Origin: Saprospiraceae bacterium
GTDB lineage: Bacteria > Bacteroidota > Bacteroidia > Chitinophagales > Saprospiraceae
DNA: 64,000 nt
Reading direction: 5' to 3'
NCBI GenBank assembly: GCA_016710265.1
Contig: JADJJL010000003.1
Coordinates: forward strand, 15,001 to 79,000
The position numbers and the translations under genes were made by a program. Below are positions 44,096 to 52,195 of this stretch, in pieces; position 1 is the first letter of the stretch, and each line of letters begins with the position of its first letter. The notes beneath the pieces were generated by a model. That model ran no database searches. It had not been told where the DNA came from and saw nothing but the letters and a program-made list of their open reading frames with translations.

Positions 44096-44238
44096 TACAT
44101 TTTTCTAATATGTATATTTTTTTTTGAAAAATTATCGGTCTAACCCCCTGTTTTTATTGATACTTTCAAATTATTTGATGCGCAAACACGCTAAAAATAT
44201 ATAGCTTTACGTTTGAAAATCAATAAATTGCCCAAGTA

Positions 44239-44487
44239 ATGAGCTTCTTACACCGTTTTCTTACAAAATTCATGCTGATTTTTATTTTAGCGACTTTTTC
44301 GCTTATCGCTTGCAACCGTGGATATGGTTGTCCCACTGAAGAGTATCATACAGATCTTGATAAAAAGGGAAATCCTAAGAAAAAACCAACATCGGGACTA
44401 TGGGATAAAAAGCAAAAAATGTATTCCAAAGGAAATCCAAAAAAATCAGATAAAAGGAATTCCAAGAATAAGAAGAGAACCAATTAG
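44239..44487 (+). CDS. Small basic lipoprotein of unknown function
   Basis: An 82-aa protein with a signal sequence and lipobox (FSLIACNRG, Cys near 28), followed by GYGCPTEEYHTDLDKKG and a very basic tail rich in Lys, Asn and Ser (SKGNPKKSDKRNSKNKKRTN). Two KGNPKK repeats are visible. I do not recognise a named family; short lipoproteins with a GCP motif and a basic tail occur in Bacteroidota. Its stop overlaps by 4 bp the end of the convergent phosphoisomerase gene. Confidence 0.65.
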   Translation: MSFLHRFLTKFMLIFILATFSLIACNRGYGCPTEEYHTDLDKKGNPKKKPTSGLWDKKQKMYSKGNPKKSDKRNSKNKKRTN

Positions 44488-45476
44488 GCTTTAATGCCAG
44501 ACAATTCGGATTTTAAATAATCTATTACTTTGACTTCTATAGGGTCTACACCGTTATAATGGGCTAAATGTACACTTACGAAATCTAGTAAATGAACCAG
44601 ATATAAACTTCTCTCAATTAAATTTTTTCCTTTAGAATACAATTCCACCACCGCTCCTGAATAAAGTGATACAACTTCTTTGGTGAGGTCCATGCGCTGG
44701 CTATTTCTGAAATAGTCATTTGCATTTCTCAACAGCAATACAGCCAGATGAGGATTATTTTGTCTCCACCCAACCAATTCATTGTGGTTCATTTCAGGAA
44801 TCACTTGATGCCAGCACAATCTTTTAGAATTTTCATTTATTTGTTGTCTAAACCTTAAAGCGACAGGTTCTATATGGTCTTCACAATAACTAACAATCAT
44901 TTTACCGGACAATGCATCCGCCAATCTGATGGATTTTTCTTTAATTTGAATGGATTCAGATTTTAAAAATTGGGCTGCATTTTCTAGTTCGGTTATTTTG
45001 TCCTGCGGTACTAAACCTGCTTTCATCAATGCAGTGAGTTGAGCAGCAATAGAAAATCCCAGGCAAGCTCTAGGAGAACTCCAGTTTGCCGGCAGTTTGA
45101 TACAAGGCAGATGGTTTTTTTCAGCGATCTTTATGATCTCTCCACCTGAGGAAATTACAAGAATTTTTGCCGCTTTTTGGATTCCAGTATTAAGAGCAGA
45201 AATGGTTTCTTCTGTATTTCCAGAATACGAAGAAATGATGAGAAACGTCGATTCATCTACCCAGCCGGGCAATCCATAAGATTTGCCCACCACAAAGGGT
45301 AATTTAATGTCCTCTTTCACAAAAGAATGAATAAAGTCAGCGCCAATGCCAGAACCTCCCATTCCGGATACAAAGACATTCCTGATATTTTTGAAATCTA
45401 TCCCAAGGTCGAGGCTTTTTCCCAAGTTGATCCCATCTAAAATAGTATCGGGAAATTGCTCAATCATTTTCAGCAT
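44484..45476 (-). CDS. Bifunctional phosphoglucose/phosphomannose isomerase
   Basis: A 330-aa protein with a double SIS fold. The first SIS domain has VSGMGGSGIGADFIHSF and ISSYSGNTEETISAL. The C-terminal half matches the bifunctional enzyme, with RFRQQINENSKRLCWHQVIP, EMNHNELVGW (catalytic Glu and His) and LVHLLDFVSVHLAHYNGVDP. It interconverts glucose-6-P or mannose-6-P with fructose-6-P, supplying sugars for glycolysis and mannose glycans. A TAATTTTG element lies at 45504-45511. Confidence 0.9.
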   Translation of the reverse strand: MLKMIEQFPDTILDGINLGKSLDLGIDFKNIRNVFVSGMGGSGIGADFIHSFVKEDIKLPFVVGKSYGLPGWVDESTFLIISSYSGNTEETISALNTGIQKAAKILVISSGGEIIKIAEKNHLPCIKLPANWSSPRACLGFSIAAQLTALMKAGLVPQDKITELENAAQFLKSESIQIKEKSIRLADALSGKMIVSYCEDHIEPVALRFRQQINENSKRLCWHQVIPEMNHNELVGWRQNNPHLAVLLLRNANDYFRNSQRMDLTKEVVSLYSGAVVELYSKGKNLIERSLYLVHLLDFVSVHLAHYNGVDPIEVKVIDYLKSELSGIKA

Positions 45477-45503
45477 ATCTTTGTGTGTCTTTTAGTTAAG
45501 ATG

Positions 45504-45511
45504 CAAAATTA
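45504..45511 (-). promoter_or_regulatory. -7 promoter element for the phosphoisomerase gene
   Basis: The minus strand reads TAATTTTG (TAnnTTTG), 27 nt before the ATG at 45476, close to the start of the divergent yraN gene. Confidence 0.5.
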
Positions 45512-45518
45512 CTAAGAT

Positions 45519-45875
45519 TTGACAATATTGAAGGAAAGAGGAGACAAAGGAGAAGATCTGGTTGAAGAATACCTTCGTACTCATGGTTACACCATTTTAG
45601 AAAGAAACTGGAGATGGAGCCGTGCAGAAGCAGACATTATTGCTAAAGATGGGGAAATCCTTGTCTTTGTAGAAGTCAAAACCAGAACTTATCCCTATTT
45701 TAGTCAACCCGAAGATTTTGTGAATGAGCGAAAACTTTTGATGCTCAATGACTTGGCAAACCGATATATGGAATCCATCGGTTATGATTGGGAAATTAGA
45801 TTTGACCTCATAGCCGTCATTTTGCATGAGCCCTATGGGCACGAGATAAAACATCTAAAAGATGCCTGGTACTAA
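45519..45875 (+). CDS. YraN/UPF0102 family putative endonuclease-like protein
   Basis: A 118-aa protein with the restriction-endonuclease-like pattern of the family: GDKGEDLVEEYLRTHGYTIL, ERNWRWSRAEADIIAKDG (Glu and Asp of the E...D core) and LVFVEVKTRTY (the ExK part). The function is not established; the fold suggests a role with DNA. The start is a TTG at 45519 (or 45528), since no ATG fits the conserved beginning. Confidence 0.88.
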   Translation: MTILKERGDKGEDLVEEYLRTHGYTILERNWRWSRAEADIIAKDGEILVFVEVKTRTYPYFSQPEDFVNERKLLMLNDLANRYMESIGYDWEIRFDLIAVILHEPYGHEIKHLKDAWY

Positions 45876-45879
45876 TTAT

Positions 45880-47436
45880 TTATTGGTTAAAAATTTGTTC
45901 CCAACCCGTTTTTTCTAAGACGATTTTTCCTATTTCAGTAATGGAAATTCTTTCCTGGCGCAAGCTATCACGCTCTCTCAAAGTAACCATTCCATCTTCA
46001 AGACTTTCAAAATCCACTGTCACACAATAAGGTGTTCCGATGGCATCCTGTCTTCTGTATCTTCGGCCGATGGCATCTTTGTCATCATACTGGCACATGA
46101 AAAGAGGTTTGATTTGATATTGAATTTTACGAGCAAGTTCGACCAGTTCAGGTTTATTCTTCACCAAGGGAAGTACTGCGCATTTGATAGGGGCTAACGC
46201 AGGATGCAGCTTTAAAACGATTCGTTGGGCTTCCTGTCCTTCCGCATCTGGCACCATTTCCTCTGTATACGCTTGACTCATCATCGCAAGAAACATTCGA
46301 TCCAATCCTATGGAAGTCTCCACTACATAAGGAATGAAGTTTTCATTTGATTCGGGATCGAAATACTGCAATTTTTTGCCCGACATTTCCTGATGACTTT
46401 TCAGGTCAAAGTCTGTTCTGGAATGAATCCCTTCCAGCTCCCTAAATCCAAATGGAAACTCAAATTGGATATCGACCGCAGCATTCGCATAATGTGCGAG
46501 ATTTTCATGATTGTGAAACTTTAATTTTGTTTCTGGAGTCCCCAATGCGGTATGCCATTTCATACGGTATTCTTTCCAATACTCATACCATTTCATTTCT
46601 TCTCCCGGTTTGACAAAAAATTGCATTTCCATTTGCTCAAATTCCCTCATTCTAAAAATGAATTGTCTGGCTACAATTTCATTTCTAAAAGCTTTACCTA
46701 TTTGTGCGATACCAAATGGAATTTTTTGTCTGGTTGTTTTTTGAACATTTAAGAAATTTACAAAAATGCCTTGTGCGGTTTCCGGTCTCAAATACAATTT
46801 ACCTTCCTCTCCTGCAATGTTTCCCAATTGGGTATTAAACATGAGATTAAATTGGCGCACTTCAGTCCAATTGCGCGAACCTGAATCCGGATCGGCAATT
46901 TCCAAATCCAGTATTAAATTCTTAAGAGCTTCCATATCATTCTCTGACATGGCCTTTGTCAGACGATCGGTCAAGGATTGTGCCTTGGTTAGATACTCGG
47001 TGACTCTGGGGTTGGTAGTGCGGTAAAGTGCTTCATCAAAACTCTCACCAAATCTGTTGCGCGCTTTTTCAATTTCTTTTTCAGCTTTGGCCATTATTTT
47101 TTCAATGGCTTCCTCAATTAAAACATCAGCACGATATCTTTTTTTAGAATCTTTATTGTCAATGAGTGGATCATTAAATGCATCAACGTGACCTGAGGCT
47201 TTCCAGGTTTTGGGATGCATAAAAATGGCTGAATCAATTCCGATAATATGGTCATGCATTTGGACCATACTTTTCCACCAATAAGATTTTATATTGTTTT
47301 TTAATTCTGAACCATAGGGACCGTAATCGTAAACGGCACTCAGTCCATCATATATTTCTGAACTTTGAAAAATAAAACCATACTCTTTACAATGAGAAGT
47401 TATTTTTTTAAAGAGGTCTTCTTGATTTGTGGCCAT
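45880..47436 (-). CDS. glyS: Glycyl-tRNA synthetase (class II, dimeric type)
   Basis: About 518 aa from ATG 47436 (MATNQEDLFKKITSHCKEYG). Class II motifs: LSAVYDYGPYGSELKNNI, motif 2 FGIAQIGKAFRNEIVARQF with REFEQMEMQFFV, and motif 3 ETSIGLDRMFLAMM, followed by the anticodon-binding domain (LKLHPALAPIKCAVLPL, RRYRRQDAIGTPYCVTV). It charges tRNA-Gly and is of the archaeal/eukaryotic-like alpha2 type rather than the alpha2beta2 type. It stands alone on the minus strand. Confidence 0.97.
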   Translation of the reverse strand: MATNQEDLFKKITSHCKEYGFIFQSSEIYDGLSAVYDYGPYGSELKNNIKSYWWKSMVQMHDHIIGIDSAIFMHPKTWKASGHVDAFNDPLIDNKDSKKRYRADVLIEEAIEKIMAKAEKEIEKARNRFGESFDEALYRTTNPRVTEYLTKAQSLTDRLTKAMSENDMEALKNLILDLEIADPDSGSRNWTEVRQFNLMFNTQLGNIAGEEGKLYLRPETAQGIFVNFLNVQKTTRQKIPFGIAQIGKAFRNEIVARQFIFRMREFEQMEMQFFVKPGEEMKWYEYWKEYRMKWHTALGTPETKLKFHNHENLAHYANAAVDIQFEFPFGFRELEGIHSRTDFDLKSHQEMSGKKLQYFDPESNENFIPYVVETSIGLDRMFLAMMSQAYTEEMVPDAEGQEAQRIVLKLHPALAPIKCAVLPLVKNKPELVELARKIQYQIKPLFMCQYDDKDAIGRRYRRQDAIGTPYCVTVDFESLEDGMVTLRERDSLRQERISITEIGKIVLEKTGWEQIFNQ

Positions 47437-47510
47437 TGATTTTTCTTTAGAATAAGGCCGCAAAGATCACATTATCTTGCGGTTTGAAATAATATAAGCT
47501 TAAAATAGTA

Positions 47511-47545
47511 AAAAAAATGCCCGACCAAGGCAGCTCGGTCGGGCA
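47511..47545 (-). terminator. Rho-independent terminator of the beta-helix protein gene
   Basis: On the minus strand TGCCCGACC (47545-47537) pairs perfectly with GGTCGGGCA (47526-47518), and the stem is followed by an eight-T tract. It lies 22 nt after the stop at 47568. Confidence 0.85.
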
Positions 47546-47567
47546 GTGGTTCAATATTTTTTAACAA

Positions 47568-49874
47568 TTAATTGATGAAAGCTTTCGATCCAACATAAGA
47601 AGCTTGTGCCAATCTGGCAAAATACACTCCTTTAGGTACATTCATCAGATTGATATCGTATACTTCTTGATTTTGCAATTTATTTAATTTGTGACTCTGT
47701 ATATACTTTCCTTCACCATCAAGGATTTGTAACATAAATTCACCGGTCCAATCGGCCTCAATTTGAACTAATAAGTGTTCGCCATTTTGGGATGTAAAAA
47801 CGGACCACATTCGATCTGCTAAAGGATTGTCGGTATTAATGGATCCACCAAACTCATATCCTCCGATATCAGGCATTTGATCACGGTTTCTTCCTTCAAA
47901 ATCAATTTTTGGAGTTTCCGCAATATTCACTCCAGCATTGATACATGGGCTGCCGGCTTTCAGACGGAAATTATCCACATTGGGGTCTACAAAAAGAGGA
48001 TCTTTCCCTTTTTGATCAGAAGGGGCAGTCAAGTGGACTGATTGATCAGAAGAAAGATTTCCTCCTAAACTTTCAAATTCAGGAGTACCTGCTTCAATTT
48101 CTAAAGAATTGCCATTTGGGTGAAAGAGTATATTGTTTAATAGTTGAATTTTGACTACTGTATTTTCATCCGTGAAGCTTGCCACACCTGCACCTGTAGG
48201 GGCTTCGTTGTTGGCGAATGTATTATTAATTAATTTTACCAATGTATTATCCCCATTGACACAATTCACAGACATTACGCCACCTGCTCCTGTTGATTCC
48301 TGAATGAAATTGTTTGAAAAAATATTATTGACAATGGTTGCATCCGCATTTTGCAAATTGATGGCACCTCCTTGCATCAGTGCGGAATTAAAGTTGAAAT
48401 TGCTTTGACTTAAATTAAGATTGCTGCGATCAACAGTATCTTCACTTACTTGCATGGCTCCACCAATCATTCCAGTGTTTGCTTCAAACAAGCATCTCAA
48501 AACCGTTGAGCGGATTCCCACACTTGAGTTAAATGCTCCTCCTGATGCACTTGCTTCATTTGTTTTGAATTCACAATCAGCGTAATAAAGATCAGTTGAA
48601 TCATTTTGAGCGAATACAGCTCCACCAAATCGGGCTGTATTGCCTTCAAATATAGAGTTAGTAACCCTTGCCTGAGTTTTGAAACCGTTTGATATAGCAC
48701 CACCCGAGGTCACTGCTGTATTATCTTTAAATGTACAATTGTCGTATTCTACTCTTAGAAAAGTAGCAGACGTTGTGCCATTGTTGTAATTTGTCATGGC
48801 ACCTCCGAAAGCAGCTGAGTTGTTGTCAAAAATACATTGTGAAAATTTGGTGGTTGCACTGGAACCAGAGATATGTATGGCACCGCCAGAATTGGTGGCC
48901 GTATTACCAAGAAAAGTACAACCATTAATTTGAGCATTGCTAGAGTTGATCCACATTGCTCCACCTCTGTTTCCGCTGGTTCCATTTGAAGTAACCGCAT
49001 TTCCAACAAATTGACAATTTTCAATGGTAGCGATAGATTCATTGATGTAAAGTGCACCTCCAACATTATTAAATGAAGCATTTAGAAGATTGTCAGTAAA
49101 GGAGCAATTGCTGACTGTAACTGGTGACTGTTGAAGGTTTATGGCCGAGCCATTTTGGATGGAGGTATTTGACTCAAATCGACAATTGTCAATGATACCG
49201 CCATTTGGACTAACGACATACATTGCACCACCAACTTCTCCTGAATTATTACTAAATACACAATCTGTTAAATTAAATCGAGCAGCGGTACCTCTAGGAT
49301 AAAATCCCCCTCCAAAATAACCATAATTGGCTCTGAAAATACAATTGTTAATATTGACGGATCCATAGGCAAGAACACCGCCACCTCGTCTGGCATCATT
49401 GACTCCTGTAACTCCTTCTGTTTGGCCACCATAAATAATAAGTCCGTCCAAACCTGCATCCATCACACCCATGGCGACAAACGCTACGTGATAAGCATTG
49501 TCTATACGATTTACGGTTGGATCTGTAGGATTGTCATCGCCATCTAAATCTCCTGACAAAATCGTTTGATTATTTCTAGGATCTCTTTGTGTTAAGGAGG
49601 TTTCATTGCCGTTGAATCCTCCATACAAAGTTACCCCACTCACCAATTGAAAAGATTCTATTTTTGTATCCGGCTTATAAATACCTTTCGCTATCCAAAT
49701 TTCTTCACCCACAAACGCAGTGGCCAGAGCTTGTTGGATGGTTTTAAATGCGTTGGTCCAACTGGTACCGTTATTGGCGCCAGTGGCAGATGCATTGACA
49801 TAATAGACCGTTTGGCTGTAAGTCAAACTCAGGGTGCAGAGAAAGCAAAATGCTAATAGTAAATTTTTTTTCAT
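47568..49874 (-). CDS. T9SS-exported right-handed beta-helix protein
   Basis: A 768-aa protein with a signal peptide (1-20, ending TYSQ). An opening typical of polymorphic barrel or pectate-lyase-like surface proteins, YYVNASATGANNGTSWTNAF, is followed by about 14 turns with the recurrent pattern C.F..N.A..GGA (for example CIFRANYGYFGGGFYPRG, CTFLGNTATNSGGAIHISG). The sequence PCINAGVN and DFEGRNRDQMPDIGGYEFG end the helix. The last 75 residues are a T9SS type A sorting domain (LQILDGEGKYIQSHKL, VPKGVYFARL). It is a surface adhesin or polysaccharide-binding candidate with no enzymatic motif. Confidence 0.9.
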   Translation of the reverse strand: MKKNLLLAFCFLCTLSLTYSQTVYYVNASATGANNGTSWTNAFKTIQQALATAFVGEEIWIAKGIYKPDTKIESFQLVSGVTLYGGFNGNETSLTQRDPRNNQTILSGDLDGDDNPTDPTVNRIDNAYHVAFVAMGVMDAGLDGLIIYGGQTEGVTGVNDARRGGGVLAYGSVNINNCIFRANYGYFGGGFYPRGTAARFNLTDCVFSNNSGEVGGAMYVVSPNGGIIDNCRFESNTSIQNGSAINLQQSPVTVSNCSFTDNLLNASFNNVGGALYINESIATIENCQFVGNAVTSNGTSGNRGGAMWINSSNAQINGCTFLGNTATNSGGAIHISGSSATTKFSQCIFDNNSAAFGGAMTNYNNGTTSATFLRVEYDNCTFKDNTAVTSGGAISNGFKTQARVTNSIFEGNTARFGGAVFAQNDSTDLYYADCEFKTNEASASGGAFNSSVGIRSTVLRCLFEANTGMIGGAMQVSEDTVDRSNLNLSQSNFNFNSALMQGGAINLQNADATIVNNIFSNNFIQESTGAGGVMSVNCVNGDNTLVKLINNTFANNEAPTGAGVASFTDENTVVKIQLLNNILFHPNGNSLEIEAGTPEFESLGGNLSSDQSVHLTAPSDQKGKDPLFVDPNVDNFRLKAGSPCINAGVNIAETPKIDFEGRNRDQMPDIGGYEFGGSINTDNPLADRMWSVFTSQNGEHLLVQIEADWTGEFMLQILDGEGKYIQSHKLNKLQNQEVYDINLMNVPKGVYFARLAQASYVGSKAFIN

Positions 49875-49979
49875 AATGGTTCATTTTTACAATAAGGAAA
49901 TATTTCAGAGGCGAAGATAAGAATTATTCAAATTAATATTAGAAAATGAGGATAACTTGACTTATAGAAGTGTTAAAAT

Positions 49980-50136
49980 TACAATTGATAATTGAAAATT
50001 GACAATGCAAAATTGAAAATTCGCAATCCTTCCAATTTATTTGAAAGTATTCACACACCATTCTCCATTCGCGCCTTGCGCGACAAATGTCCATTCTCCA
50101 TTCTTCTCCACTTTCAATTTTCAATTTTCAATTGAA
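49980..50136. repeat. Inverted AT-rich repeat element
   Basis: ATTGAAAATTGACAATGC and further AATTGAAAA runs at 49983-50019 are met by inverse runs TTTCAATTTTCAATTTTC at 50111-50130. Between the arms lie two nearly identical CATTCTCCATTC blocks around a GCGCCTTGCGCG palindrome. The unit could fold as a cruciform of about 150 bp and is probably a degenerate mobile miniature element. The rest of 49875-50186 shows no gene. Confidence 0.5.
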
Positions 50137-50186
50137 CGAAAGTTGTCTTTTGATGTTTTTGATCACATTCAATATAAGAATTCATT

Positions 50187-51008
50187 ATGCAGGAAGAGCC
50201 ATTTGATTTTAAAAGAGATGTTGTAGATTTAAGTTTTGTCAAGCCGGTGTTGATCGATTTCTGGGCAGAATGGTGTGGACCTTGTAAAGTGCTTGGACCC
50301 ATATTGGAAGGATTGGAACAAGAGGATCATGGCAAATGGGAACTGGTTAAAATTGACACAGAGGAGTTTCAGGAAATAGCTACTTATTTTAAAATACAAA
50401 GCATTCCAAATTGTAAATTGGTTTTTGAAGGTAAAATCATAGATGAATTTTCAGGTGCGCAGAGTAAAGCCACCATCCGAAAATGGTTGGATGCTCATCT
50501 TTCGAAATTAATTGTAGAGGAAGTCAACGCAGAACCGGATGATTTAAATGAATTGTTACAGGACCAAACGGACATTCCGGATCAGAATTTTTTAAAGCGT
50601 TTGTATTCTTTTGTTGAAACGCATACTGATAACAAGAAGGCCATTCTGGCATTGGTCAAACATGAAGTTTTTTTTAATCCCGATTTAGCTATCGAAAGAA
50701 TCAAACAGGCTACCGAAGATAAAGAGATTCAAGAACTTCACGATGATCTTTTGGTGATTAAAACATGGGTGGAGGCAGACTGGAAAGCGGATCATCCAAT
50801 TGCTCAAAAATTGATTTTGGCAAGAAAATATTTACTTGAAAATAAGATACAGGAAGCTGTGGATGAAATTATTTCTTCCATTCATATGGATGTCACATTT
50901 GGAGAAGGAATTGCTCGAAAAATGGGTATCGCCTTGTTCCATATTTGGGGCCCTCAACATCCAATGACCAAAGAAAATAGAAAATTATTTGACATGGCCA
51001 TTTGGTGA
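50187..51008 (+). CDS. Thioredoxin-TPR protein (CnoX/YbbN-like)
   Basis: A 273-aa protein. The thioredoxin domain has WCGPCK at about 29-34 in VLIDFWAEWCGPCKVLGP, and the cis-proline in IQSIPNCKLV. A C-terminal helical region of about 160 residues (ALVKHEVFFNPDLAIERI, IQEAVDEIISS) fits the TPR part of YbbN/CnoX, a co-chaperone that protects proteins under oxidative stress. Unlike E. coli CnoX (SXXC), the active site here keeps both cysteines, so it can do thiol exchange. Its end overlaps the hpt gene on the other strand. Confidence 0.87.
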   Translation: MQEEPFDFKRDVVDLSFVKPVLIDFWAEWCGPCKVLGPILEGLEQEDHGKWELVKIDTEEFQEIATYFKIQSIPNCKLVFEGKIIDEFSGAQSKATIRKWLDAHLSKLIVEEVNAEPDDLNELLQDQTDIPDQNFLKRLYSFVETHTDNKKAILALVKHEVFFNPDLAIERIKQATEDKEIQELHDDLLVIKTWVEADWKADHPIAQKLILARKYLLENKIQEAVDEIISSIHMDVTFGEGIARKMGIALFHIWGPQHPMTKENRKLFDMAIW

Positions 51009-51551
51009 TCCTTGTGCTAATTGGTATATATCCGATAAACCCCTTCCGTCTCCATTGTAATCCATTCCATATCCCACCACAAATAAAGGATTTATTTCAA
51101 ACCCAATCCAGTCTGCTTGGATGTCTGCGCGCAACACTTCAGGCTTTACCAGAAAACTGCATATTTTCAAATCTAGAACCGGCAATCCTTTTAAGATCTT
51201 AATGAGTTCAAACATGGTATTTCCGGTATCCAAAATATCTTCTATAATGAGGACCGCTTTATTTTTTAAAGTTTGAAAGTCAAATGAAGATTCAATGATT
51301 ATTTCATTTTGTAAAACCCCTGAATAGGATTTTATTTTTACGAATTGCAATGGAAAGTCAGTCTTTAAATTTCTAGTCAAATCAGCAGCAAACATAAATG
51401 CACCATCCATGATAATTAGTCCATTTGGAACCCATTTATTTTCTTGATACCATTGGTCTATTTCTTTAGCCAATTGCTTTACACGTTCCTGAATTTCATC
51501 AGCTGAAAATAGTATCGTAAATTCTAAATCATTTATTTCTACTTTTTTCAT
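50985..51551 (-). CDS. hpt: Hypoxanthine phosphoribosyltransferase
   Basis: About 188 aa from ATG 51551 (MKKVEINDLEFTILFSADEI). The PRPP-binding motif is VLIIEDILDTGNTM, an early loop is IIMDGAFMFAADL and the C-terminal VVGYGMDYNGDGRGLSDIY is the purine recognition part. The enzyme salvages hypoxanthine (and possibly guanine) to nucleotides. It shares the sequence TGATG with the end of the ogt-like gene: stop and start overlap by one base, so translation is coupled. Confidence 0.93.
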   Translation of the reverse strand: MKKVEINDLEFTILFSADEIQERVKQLAKEIDQWYQENKWVPNGLIIMDGAFMFAADLTRNLKTDFPLQFVKIKSYSGVLQNEIIIESSFDFQTLKNKAVLIIEDILDTGNTMFELIKILKGLPVLDLKICSFLVKPEVLRADIQADWIGFEINPLFVVGYGMDYNGDGRGLSDIYQLAQGSPNGHVK

Positions 51552-52096
51552 CAAAAAAGCATTTGATGTGGGTGCGCGATTAATTTTTCGCGATGTAGAA
51601 TGTCTGATTTTAACTGATCTCCCCATCGATAGTGACCGCTTTCACCTGATTTGTGGACGACCCTATGGCAAGGAATTAATAGCGCATGTTGATTGGCGCC
51701 ACATGCAGCACCTACAGCTCGAGCACCATTTGGAATTTTAAGTAGTTGAGACAATTGAATATAATGCATTGTTTGACCAAAAGGTATTTGGCACAATGCA
51801 TTCCAAACATTGTATTGAAAATCAGTACCCATTACATTGCATTGGATATCAAAATCATCCTGACCCTCTATTAAATTTAAAACTTTTTGAAATATGGAGT
51901 GATTTGAAACAAGTTTTAATGGTAAATGACTGGATTTAGCCCAATGTTCCCAAAGATTCGGATTTGTCCCTAGCCAGCTTCCCAAAATGGCTTGTGCTTG
52001 AATAGCGATTCCAAAAGCTCCAAAAACTGTAAAACCATTGACAATTAAAATTTCAATCTCTGGATTTACTTCTTCTATTCTATTTAAATGTATCAT
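51551..52096 (-). CDS. ogt: Methylated-DNA-protein-cysteine methyltransferase
   Basis: About 181 aa. The catalytic motif PCHRVVHKSGE is present, with the helix-turn-helix block NVWNALCQIPFGQTMHYIQL and the arginine finger in GARAVGAACGANQ. The N-terminal 70 residues form the less conserved domain. The protein repairs O6-methylguanine by accepting the methyl on its cysteine. The longer upstream frame (52255) is rejected because a TATTTTTG promoter at 52104-52111 lies just before ATG 52096. It is cotranscribed with hpt and divergent from uvrA. Confidence 0.9.
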   Translation of the reverse strand: MIHLNRIEEVNPEIEILIVNGFTVFGAFGIAIQAQAILGSWLGTNPNLWEHWAKSSHLPLKLVSNHSIFQKVLNLIEGQDDFDIQCNVMGTDFQYNVWNALCQIPFGQTMHYIQLSQLLKIPNGARAVGAACGANQHALLIPCHRVVHKSGESGHYRWGDQLKSDILHREKLIAHPHQMLF

Positions 52097-52103
52097 TCTA
52101 TTG

Positions 52104-52111
52104 CAAAAATA
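52104..52111 (-). promoter_or_regulatory. -7 promoter element for ogt-hpt
   Basis: The minus strand reads TATTTTTG (TAnnTTTG), ending 7 nt before the ATG at 52096. It fixes that start. Confidence 0.5.
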
Positions 52112-52156
52112 GATCCATTCAAACGATTGATTCATAAAATTATAATGAAACTTGTC

Positions 52157-52187
52157 TTTCGGGGACCGGATAATCCTGTTAATTTTG
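52157..52187 (+). promoter_or_regulatory. Promoter of uvrA
   Basis: TAATTTTG at 52180-52187 is a perfect TAnnTTTG, with TTTC (one mismatch to TTTG) 19 nt upstream at 52157-52160. It ends 8 nt before ATG 52196, so the in-frame ATGs at 52145 and 52088 lie upstream of the transcript start. Confidence 0.55.
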
Positions 52188-52195
52188 CCCCGCAC

